Below, one piece after another: positions 46,931 through 56,283 of a DNA stretch of 64,000 bases; positions within the stretch are counted from its first letter, which is position 1; the number at the start of each line of letters is the position of its first letter. The notes below the pieces were generated by a model. It saw only the letters and a program-made list of their open reading frames with translations, was not told the origin of the DNA and searched no databases. The stretch comes from Xanthoparmelia taractica (taxonomy: Eukaryota > Ascomycota > Lecanoromycetes > Lecanorales > Parmeliaceae): positions 372,001-436,000 of the forward strand of contig JANQBS010000001.1 of assembly GCA_033085395.1 (NCBI GenBank), given 5' to 3'. The translations under genes were made by a program, and so were the position numbers.

Positions 46931-48848
46931 ATGTGGAGGATATCATTCGCACAGGATCCAGTAGAGATCGACGATCCTACCAAACATTTCCGCCATGATA
47001 CCCTCAATAGCCCAGGCCTGATCCGGTTGATTGAACTTCTACCGGGAGGCTGGGAAGATGATCTCCGGTGCAATATTCTTACTGTCAGTCTTAAGAACCC
47101 ACCCGCATATTATGCGTTATCGTATAGCTGGGCGATGATTCTCAAGATGATCCAGAACTACCAACAGATTTTTCCTCTCTTCTCATAAAGGCATTTGAAT
47201 CAGGTCAAAAGTTCCTTCGATGCAATGGCCAAATTCTCTTAATAAGTACAAACCTATACAATGCCTTGAGAAGACTCCGTGACAAGTCAGTCACGTATCT
47301 CTGGGTCGACCGTGTTTGTATTGACCAGTCTAATGTTCTTGAGCGTACTGAGCAGGTTCGGTTGATGGGGAAAATCTACAGCGAGGCGCGGCTCGTACTT
47401 GTTTGGCTTGGCAAGAGGACAGTCACATTGTCCCAGCATTTGCATTGATGGAGAAAATCAGCAATCTGGCGACCGTGTCAGCAGTTCCAGGTCCACATAC
47501 CAACGCCATTGATATCTTTAATCCAGACGCTTTGCAGGCTATGGGTTTACCTTCTTTTCCGTCAGCAGATTGGGAGTCCATGCATAGGCTCTTCGAGCGA
47601 AGGTGGTTTCAAAGATCATGGGTCGTACAAGAAGTTGCGCTTGCAGATGCCGCGGTTGCGGTGTGTGGTTGCAGGGTTTTGAATTGGGACCATATTGGAC
47701 GCACTGGTCAATATCTCGTCCAAAGTGGCCTTTTCAGGGACATGCAAGATACCTACGGACGTCAAGGGAGGCCGACCTTTGCGTCGACCATTCAGAACAG
47801 CCGTGCGCGGGTCAAGCTCGACGCAGATCGCTCCCTTACCTTGTTACTATCTTCAATGCGTCGCTTCAAAGCCACGGATCCAAGAGATAAGATCTACTCT
47901 CTCCTTGGTCTTGTAAGAAGTAAGAAGGACTTGGAGTCTCACGGCAAGGTTGATGACAATGTCGTTCGTCCCGATTACTCCTCTTCGGTCGATACTGTGT
48001 TCCGTCAAGTCACAGAGAGCCTTATCAAGCAAGAATCATCTTTAGCCCTCTTGTCAACAGTTGAAGATGCAAGCCTGAGAGTCACTCTGAATCTACCATC
48101 ATGGGTCCCTGATTACGCTGTATGGCAAGAGGTCACCATTCTTGGTATGCCTGATAACCCACACAAATATTACACAGGCGGCGATGAGCCACCTCGCCTC
48201 TATGACAGCGATCTCAATACAAGTCATGATGTCCTCTCGCTCGCCGGGTACGAGATGGACTTTGTCATTGGAATTGGCATGTGTTTTGATCCTACATCGA
48301 TTGAAGATTGCGGACCGGTGGTTTTGATGTCTTGGTTCCAACTGATTGCAACGCTGCCAGAGTCCTATGATGACGGAGGATCCAGGGATGAGGCAACATG
48401 GCGAACGTTCATCAGAACCGTGGGAGGCATGACCCATCCCGCACACGCGAATTATGCCAGGCATTTTCTCGCTTACCTGCACCGTTGTCTCAAAGACGAA
48501 AATGACCTCCGCGCAGCCATAGGGATCCTGAATGCGGCTACGAGTACGGGCGCCTGGCAAGAAACGGGCATGGCTGGGGACCTGCATCTCTACGCAACAT
48601 CATTCGTGTACATTGCAGCATTGCGGCGCTTGTTTGTGACACGGAACGGGTATATAGGACTTGGCGCTAAATCCGTACAGACAGGCGACAAGGTATTTGT
48701 CTTCCCAGGTGGACTTGTGCCGTTTGTCTTGCGGAGGTCGATAGAGGGCTACTACCGCCTAGTCGGGGAAGCATATGTACACGGCATCATGAGAGGCGAG
48801 GCGCTAAAGAATCCGGGTTGCAAACTAACCCGGGTCAATATTCGGTGA
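46931..48848 (+). pseudogene. HET-domain (heterokaryon incompatibility) protein with two one-base frameshifts
   Basis: The HET domain is clear: PGLIRLIELLPGGWEDDLRCNILTVSL, AYYALSYSW, ALRRLRD, YLWVDRVCIDQSNVLERTEQVRLMGKIYSEA and VLVWLG. A long C-terminal part follows, with RRWFQRSWVVQEVALA, FKATDPRDKIYSLLGL and VRPDYSSSVDTVF, ending at the TGA 48846-48848. The frame must change twice. At 47129-47133 TGGGC stands where TGG GGC is expected, and at 47413-47417 AAGAG stands where AAG GAG is expected. Each fits loss of one G. There is no splice signal at either place. Everything else is open for more than 480 codons. HET proteins trigger programmed cell death after non-self recognition. The gene is either inactivated or carries two assembly errors. 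Confidence 0.82.
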
Positions 48849-49426
48849 AACTACTGGTGTGGAGAACATAAGATTTAGCGACATGTGTAGCGATGGTCTG
48901 TCGATATAGCCCGGCCAACTCTCCCACTGAGCCCAACCATTTTGCTTGATTGCGCTGTGGGAGCGGTTTCGTTCCCGTGCTTGAATGTAATACGTTGGGC
49001 TTTGACTTGATGTATCAGAAGCAAAAGCGCTTCCGTCTCGCTGAAGGGGCTATTTGGATCAGCATGAGCATGGACGAGAGGCAAGCATCACCTTCTGGAC
49101 TGTGCAACATGATCGGTTTCAACTGTAGTGCGAGCATGGTATCATGTGGGATGAGCATGTCAGTTCTGTGTCATTTTGGTCCATATGAAACATTTCGCTT
49201 AACGCCATTCTTGGCATCTGACATCCTTCGCGCTTCCCTACTGTACACCATATTTACAATTGACGTTTAGAGATATTAGAAAACGCGTACATTAGTCGAA
49301 CAGACATTCGTCTTGCTACCATAATGGGTCCGCTAGTCGACAGTGTCTTCTGTGACTCTCGCGCTTACTTCTGTCAATGCTGATCAAAATCAATTGACGA
49401 GGCTACGCGAGTCTTAACTGCCGAGT
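48849..49426. other. Intergenic, no gene seen
   Basis: No conserved coding signal. A 106-codon plus-strand frame at 48950-49270 lacks any recognisable feature. Confidence 0.5.
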
Positions 49427-50330
49427 ATGTCCTTCGGGATATCAATTGGCGACTTCGTTGCCGTCGGTACCCTGATTAAGAGTATCGTTTGTACACTGCA
49501 GACCTCGGTTTCAGACCACGAAGAGCTCCTGCTCGAGCTCCACGGCTTACAGCGCGCGCTCGATAAGATCGAGCATCTCCAATCTGATCATGAGCGACAG
49601 ACTGAGGTCAATGCTGTCAAAGTGGCCGCTCTTACATGTAAGTACCGGCTGGTTGACTTTGCAATGAAGTTGAAGAAGTACGAGAGTCTCGGTCATGTGA
49701 GCAGTGCAGAGAAGGCAAAAGCTTGGCGGCTCAAGTTGCAGTGGGGGTATAGTATGGAGGCAGAAGTGCGCAACTTGCGGGCTTATTTGATTGCGCATGT
49801 GGGATACTTGAATATGCGGTTGACGACTCTGAGCCTGTAAGCGGTGCGAAGTGTTCATTCCTTCAAGAGTCAAATTGACATGGAAATATTAGAACGTCGT
49901 CCTGGCATGTCTCTCTGGAGACTGGAAAAACACATTGCCGATTCGCAAGCGACGGCCTTGAACGTTGCAAGTGAGCTGGCAGCTCATAGATCTCTGATAC
50001 AAGAAAACACTTCGTGGGCGCAAAGATTTATCAGTCTGTTTAGCGGTTACGTACCTCAACTAGCGCACGGACTGAGAATTTACATGCTAAGTCTACTACA
50101 GCTGCTTGTTGCCTCAAGTTTCCGTACTCGTGGATCTTGTTGACAAGATATAGGCTATGAACAAGCAAATATACGATATGCTAGTGCGGCAACAGAATAC
50201 TACTGCAGCCCCTGATCTCTATCATACGTGGTTTCAATAGCCCGTCAAGTTCGAGGATGCTTTGAGTCGAATTCTATTAGTCTCATCCGAGTATAATCTT
50301 AGAATATAACGTCTTTGATACTTCTAGACA
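49427..50330 (+). pseudogene. STAND N-terminal / ubiquitin-like domain protein, decayed
   Basis: The start MSFGISIGDFVAVGTLIKSIVCTLQTS is the usual beginning of fungal STAND-associated helical domains. It continues in frame to LRAYLIAHVGYLNMRLTTLSL, a stop at 49838-49840, then AVRSVHSFKSQIDMEI in the same frame. A frame change near 50090 is needed before QVSVLVDLVDKI, a TAG, AMNKQIYDMLVRQQNTTAAPDLYHTWFQ, another TAG, and PVKFEDAL. That last part is the entry of the ubiquitin-like domain found in this family. The first 650 bases look unmutated. From about 50240 the sequence becomes AT-rich and unreadable, where it enters the duplicated segment. Such proteins are thought to act in fungal self/non-self signalling; the detailed role is unknown. 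Confidence 0.72.
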
Positions 50331-51485
50331 CGAGGCGCTAACACTTAAGAAGAAAATTAACGTTATTATACTGGATTAATTTAAAATTAAATCGAGGCAC
50401 GATAAGGTGTGCTCTAACGAGTTCGAGCTTTTCAACGATATCGACGTAAGAAAATCACTATCAGACTTGAAACTAGACATGCTCGTCCCTGAAATAAGTA
50501 TCAGTGACTATCACTATAACTTTCGTGATCGGACTATATAAGTAGCAATTAGTGAAAAAGTGTCTAAGGTCGAGATATTAGACACAAGAATTTATAACGC
50601 TCTCTATCGAAGATTAGAGATAATATTTAATTCTTTTTTTAATTTCGAGTTAATTATTTCTAAAGATTAATCTTAATAGTATCGCATATAATATTTAATT
50701 CGATATCTTTAGAATTAAACTCTCGCGATTATTTTAATTTTTTATTACGAATAATATTTTTTAATAGATTTATATCGAGAAAAAATAATTTAAAAATATT
50801 CGTCTTTTTTTTAAGTAAAATATTAACTCTATCTTTTTAAGTTAATAAATTAATATATTTTAAGAAAAAGAGTATAAATAGAGAATTTATTCTTTTAGTA
50901 TAATTTAACGCGATAAATAAAAGATCTTAGTATTTAATAACTTATTCTTATTTATATAAAAAAATATCGTATTTCTCTTATTCTTTTTTAGAGTTAAAGT
51001 ATCGAAAAAACTCGTAATTAGAATTATTAAAATTATCGTAGAGATTTTTAAAGTAATTATATAAAAGCTTCGAGAGATCTACTCTTGTAAATTTAATTTC
51101 GTTAACTCTTTTAATATAAACTCGCTTTTAAGTATCGCGATTATTAAACGCTTAATAAAGCTTAAGATCGAAGTATCAAGATTTGATACGAATCTCTACT
51201 GTCATGGAATATTTGATCATATAGACGTAGGGCTGGTCATGACTAGCCTTGGCGCTCGCTTCTCCGTACTTAGCTGGCGCACGCACACGTAGATCAAAAA
51301 ACAATTCATATCCATCACACTCATTATTGAACCACATCAATATTGTTCCTTGACATCTACCTTACATTAGAAGTTTTTAAGCTCTTTCTAAAATCCTTTA
51401 TATTGAATTATATTAATGCGTTCGAGCGATAGATTAAAAAGCTATCTCTAAATGAAATATCACAATTAAATAAGAATAGGGGAAG
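50088..51485 (+). repeat. Duplicated segment, copy A (RIP-mutated)
   Basis: It aligns from taagtctac (50088) to ggaag (51485) with copy B at 54911-56135. Without the solo LTR and its extra target copy it is about 1,237 bp against 1,225 bp in B. Most differences are T or A here for C or G in B, for example around 50990-51180. The DNA on both sides of the shared part is not AT-biased. Confidence 0.85.
51200..51355 (+). mobile_element. Solo LTR, 156 bp
   Basis: The segment starts TGTCATGG and ends CCTTGACA, and is flanked by the 5-bp repeat TCTAC (51195-51199 and 51356-51360). It is absent from copy B, where the sequence runs straight from ctac to cttg. It is GC-normal inside AT-rich mutated DNA, so it arrived after RIP or escaped it. 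It is not the chromovirus LTR of 19991-26944. Confidence 0.82.
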
Positions 51486-52528
51486 ACTCCAAGCTATATT
51501 GAAATCTGGCTCCTAAAGTCGCCGTTCGCCGGTGATATCTAATGGAATCCAATTCGATTCCTGATATGGCCAGACTACCATTGACCCCTTCCAAAATAAC
51601 CTCACTCGAGACCTCATGTTATCAAGAAGATGGAGCGGATCTCTATACCATTTCATTCAAAGCTAAGATCTCAGCGGGACAGCAGGCCTATTTCAAAGGG
51701 ACCCCAGACAATAGTCCTCCGCAGCGACAAGCGAAAGCATCAGGGACTAATGAGGTGCTTTGATCAAGCCCAGGACTTTCCACGTTAGCCTCTGCAGTAT
51801 AATCCGTGGCTCCCACCCAAGCCTTTATTTCTCAGCAAGTCAACGCTGGTCTCGACATCGCCGGCATCCTAGGGTCAAGCGCTACCGCCAGGCCACAATA
51901 ATAATGAACAATATAACCTAGTTATCCATATAGAGAAGAAGTCTTGCAGTCGTAGAGATCCCAATGTAGAAGCTCAAAATGATGTATGAGGGTAAAGATT
52001 CGATTTGGTGCGCCGGCAAAGTAACCACCAACCCCACTTGCACATCTCGCAGCCTTCGGAGGTAATCTAGTAACTCTCTAGTCCGGCTGCCGGGCAGCCT
52101 TGAAAGTCTACAACACATCCTCTGGGGTCCCTGGGCGCAGAAAATTCGGTCGTCATCGATGCAGCGACGTCTACAACATATTCATATTTTCCAGGTACGC
52201 ATCGCAACGGAAAATGATGTCCCGCGCCGTCTCCTTGGAGCGAAGAAGGCCGTAATTTCCGGTCACAATCTGCGTGTGCATAATGTTCCTTCAGCCGCCA
52301 ACCACAGGATTGTGCCTGCAGCGGCTCAAGGCTCACGTCAGCAGTGAGGACGCGCGCGGTGAATTCCTTGTACCCGTTTATTGTCGCCCTTGTTGTTTTG
52401 TATTCTGAGAGAAAGGTATGGACTGCGCAACTGAGGGAGAAAAGATGAAGACAATGCAGATTTCTCATCAAAAAAGTACAAAGGGTGATTCCTAGCAAGT
52501 CTAAGGTGCCTAAGGCAGATACTGGCAC
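51486..52528. other. Intergenic, no firm gene
   Basis: There is a 73-codon frame (51542-51763) and a 157-codon minus-strand frame (52067-52540). Neither has a recognisable motif, and the latter starts inside a hairpin arm. I do not call either. Confidence 0.4.
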
Positions 52529-52587
52529 TAATCGCGCCACGCACTAATCTCTCGCTCGAGGTACGAGATTAGTGCGTGGCGCGATTA
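52529..52587. repeat. Perfect 23-bp inverted repeat (hairpin)
   Basis: Left arm 52529-52551 (taatcgcgccacgcactaat then ctc) is the exact reverse complement of the right arm 52565-52587, around a 13-nt loop. No gene overlaps it with confidence. Confidence 0.95.
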
Positions 52588-53104
52588 CTATACAAACACG
52601 CAGCCTATCAAGGGCCGGTCTAGCCGCTTGGATTGTCAAAGGATTACATCTTCTGGCCAGAATCTGCATGTATACCACCTCGATACGCAAGCTGTCAACG
52701 TGGATACTCGTACCTATAGGAAAGACCTAATTAGATCTCCGTTCCCAAAGACAGAGCTGCATTATACCCCTGGAAGTACACCATTCATCTGACAGCCGTC
52801 CTCAGCCTCTGCATGCAACAAGCCGGATATTGCTACTTCGTATACTTCTGATGGAATTTGGTGCAGGTCAGAAGGATTATTCATCCTCAGGTCCTGGGCT
52901 ATGTCCAGCAGCTGCGCATATAAGAATAAAACAGGGATAGGAGAGAGGTCTAAGAGCCCCCGTTAACAGTGGTGCAGCATCATTTCCAACAACTTCGCCC
53001 ATGTATTCTCTCATCTTGCCCATCCTTTTCTCGCAAATGACTTTCAATTGCATCTAACTCAACCACCACTGCACTCCTTTCAAATCTTTGCTGTCGCTAC
53101 CATC
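52588..53104. other. Intergenic, promoter side of the GPI-type gene
   Basis: No coding signal was recognised. The last 100 bases before 53105 are CT-rich, as is usual for fungal promoters. Confidence 0.5.
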
Positions 53105-54913
53105 ATGTTATCTCTCGTTTTTGCAGCCGCTCTAGCCCTGCGCTTCCATGAAGCATCCGCAGCTCCTCAGAGTACGTTCCCGATATCCCCCTTGTCCTAT
53201 ATTTGCACTCACGTCTTTAGCCTTGTTCCCCAACTCCACCACTGCATACCAGCCAGGGCCAACGGTGACGAAAGCGCCAACAGGGAACTGTTCTAATGAT
53301 TGTGTCTATCCTCTATACGCTCTTTCCTATTTTCGTTGGCTTCGGATGGAAGTTACCGAGACCCATATAGCAGAAACCGTAGTACTCGTCGTGAACAAAA
53401 AGAACAACAGCACTCGAACGACTACTATCTCCAATACGGAAATTGATTCGGGGGCTGTAACGCCTACTAATGTAAATAGCCTTGGCACAAAGATTACTTC
53501 CGTGATCGATTACGATGGCAGCACTCGTATGGTGTGAGTTGATATCAGATTGCTTTGAGAATGTCATCTGACCTAACGTCTCTATCTTCAAGCGCGTATC
53601 CTACAACAGTCTACAGCGATTACTACCTAAATATAACATGGACCGGGACTCTCTCCACAACTGTTAGCGGTGTACCGACATGCTCAATAGCTCCTACAGG
53701 CGCCGTAGCCGCTTTCCCGTCACACCCACTTCTCGCAGAAGGTATCCAGACAGAAAATGTCAATACAACCGAGGATCCAAGAGGCTGGACTTATTTTCCC
53801 ATAAGTGGCTTAGATGAGAGCACGTATGGAGATGCCGCCGAGGACATGGTCCAGAATCTTTTTCCCGGCCTGGGAGTCTGGAATTGCAAAGCGTCAGCTT
53901 ATCGTCAGGTCCTACAGATGCATAAGCCGGCGATAGCATTGCAGACGGCGTTATATATAACAAAAACTTCAACATCAATGGAGTCGGATGATGGACCAGC
54001 TCCGACGGAGGCGCCGGTAAAAAGTACGCAATCCCCCATACAAACAGAGAAGACAGCACCTACCGACATACCTAAATCAAGTGCGCCCCCGGTGGAAACG
54101 TCCTCACCTCCAGTAACAAACCCTACCTCACCCCTAACCCTCCCCACCCCGCCCGCTAACGCCCCCGCCCTACTCAACATCGGCTCCGAAACCATCACAC
54201 CAAACACCCAATCCCAATACGTCATCTCCAGCCAAACCCTACTCCCCGGCTCCTCCATCACCCTCGGCTCCGGCGCCTCCAGCACAGTCCTCGCCCTCCA
54301 AACATCTGACGGGACCACAGCCCTAGTCTACGGCCCCAGCACATCCCTCCTACCCTCAGCCACCGATGCAGACGCAGCAGCAGCCCTAACCATCGGCACC
54401 GAAACCATCACCCCAAACGCACATTCCCAATACCTAATCTCCGGCTCCACCCTCGCCCTCAACACCCCCATAACCCTCACCTCCGACCACTCAACCACAA
54501 TCCTCGCCCTCACAACCTCCGGCTCCCTTACCGCTCTCGTCTACAACGCCCCCAGCACCTCCGTCTTGACCCCAACACCGCTCCCTACAACCCTACCGCC
54601 CATCACCATCGGCTCGCAAACCATCACCGCGAACAGCGACTCGCAGTACGTGATTGGGTCGCAGACGCTGACGGCGGGCGGGGCGGTGACGGTCAGCGGG
54701 ACGGCAATAAGTCTGGCGAGGGGGAGCAGCAATGGTATTGTTGGGGGCAGCACGGAGGCGTTGGGGCCGTATATCACGGCTGGGTTTGGAAAGGGGGCGG
54801 GGAATGGGTCGGTAGGGGTGGCTTTTGAGGGGGGGACGGGGGGGAGGGGGGGATGCGGGTGGAGCGGGGTTGGCGTTATGTGGATGGTGTGGATGGTGGT
54901 GGGGTTGTGGTAA
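53105..54913 (+). CDS. Secreted Ser/Thr-rich repeat protein, probable GPI anchor
   Basis: Three exons, 53105-53171, 53221-53533 and 53593-54913, with GT...AG introns of 49 and 59 nt, code for 566 residues. Residues 1-20 (MLSLVFAAALALRFHEASAA) are a signal peptide. After a Cys-containing N-terminal domain and a Ser/Thr/Pro stretch come three repeats of about 60 residues. Each begins with IGxxTITxNxxSQYxI (INIGSETITPNTQSQYVIS-, LTIGTETITPNAHSQYLIS-, ITIGSQTITANSDSQYVIG-). This module is common in fungal wall proteins. The C-terminus is Gly-rich and then hydrophobic (VGVMWMVWMVVGLW), as in GPI signals. The stop codon TAA is the first three bases of duplicated copy B, so the present end may be new. 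A role at the cell surface is inference. Confidence 0.8.
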
Positions 54914-56135
54914 GTCTACCACAGCTGCTTATTGCCTCAGGTTGCCGTACTCGTGGATCTTGTTGGCAAAATATAGGCCATGGACACGTAAAATATACGA
55001 TATGCTAGTGCGGCAACAGAATACTACTGCAGCCCTCTAATCTTCATTATACGTGGTTTCAAGAGCTCGTTAAGTTCGAGGATACTCTGGATCGGATTTT
55101 ATTATTTTATTACTGTCGTTCGAGTATAAATTTAAGATATTACGTCTTTGATACTTTCAGACACGAGGCGCTGACACTCAGAAAGAAGATTAGCGTTATT
55201 ATACTGAAGCAATTTAAAATTGGACAGGAGCACTGTAAGGTGTGCTCTGCATTATCGACGCAAGAAAACTATTGTCGGACTCGGAACCCAGGCATGCTCG
55301 TCCCTGGAATGAGTACTATATCACTATGGCTTTCGTGATCGGACTATATGAGCAGCAATCAGGGAACCAAGTGTTCAAGGCCGGGGTGTCAGCCACGGGA
55401 ATTCGCGAGGCTCAGTACCGGAGGCCGGAGATGGTGTCTGATCCTTTCCTCAGTCTCGGGTTAATCATTTCTAAAAATCAATCTTGATAGTGCCGCATGT
55501 AGCCTCTGATTTCGATATTTCTAGGAATCAAACTCCCGCGACCATTCCGGTTCCTCGTGAGAGACGATGTTTTCCAACAGAGTCGTATCGAGAACAAATG
55601 GTTCAAGAATATTAATCTTTTTCTCAAGCGAAATACCAACTCTACCTTTCCGAGCCGATAAATCGATACATTTCGAGAAGAAGAGCAAAAACGAAGAGTC
55701 CGTTCTTTCAGGACAAACCGCCGCGATAAGTAAAAGATCTCAGCAGCTAATGACTTACCCTAGTCGAGACAGAGCAATCGCACCTCTCCCATCCTTCCCT
55801 AAAGTCGAAATATCGCAAGAACTCGCAGTCAGAGTCATTAAGGTTATCGTAGAGATCTGCGGAGCGACTGTGCATAAGCTTCAAGAGATCTACTCTCGTA
55901 AACCCGATTTTATTGACTATCTTGGCTTAAACTCGCTCCTAAGCATTGCGATCATCGAGCGCTTGACGAAGCTTGGGGTCGAAGTGCCAAGATCCGCTAC
56001 GGGCTCCTACCTTGTGCGAGAGGTTTTTGAGCCCTTTCTGCAATCCTTTATATTATATTTTGTTGATGTGTTCGATTGATAAGCCATGAAGCTATCTCAG
56101 AATGGAAGATTACAATTCATCAAGGATAAGGGAAG
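54911..56135 (+). repeat. Duplicated segment, copy B (mildly mutated)
   Basis: Partner of 50088-51485. It starts abruptly at the stop codon of the preceding gene. It contains a scarred ubiquitin-like region (KFEDTL--near 55075; ITMAFVIGLYEQQ near 55320) followed by an ACP-like open frame. It shares with copy A the TAG in the KI-AM codons, so that lesion predates the duplication or arose in both. Confidence 0.85.
55567..56079 (+). pseudogene. Acyl-carrier-protein-like fragment
   Basis: An open frame of 170 codons lies inside copy B. Its second half, ISQELAVRVIKVIVEICGA, then DFIDYLGLNSLLSIAIIERL and LGVEVPRSATGSYL, resembles a phosphopantetheine-binding ACP domain of fungal polyketide synthases. 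The attachment Ser is kept in GLNSLLS, but Asn replaces the usual Asp before it. No other PKS domain is nearby. The first half is basic and unassigned. It is probably a captured or decayed fragment rather than a working protein. The matching part of copy A is destroyed by RIP-type changes. Confidence 0.5.
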
Positions 56136-56283
56136 CCGCTCACACCCTAGCTAAAAAGCAACACCGACTGACTGCAGGGCAACACGCTAGTACTGAGCTC
56201 ATTATCTACTTTCCATTACCATAGAGTAGATTTTGATAGAATGCCGAGCGATTGAAGACGTCATTCTCTCATTGAAAATCCTC

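Noticed and set aside
52067..52540. Minus-strand 157-codon frame with a hydrophobic start
   Set aside because: It begins with a non-ATG codon inside the hairpin arm and shows no family resemblance.
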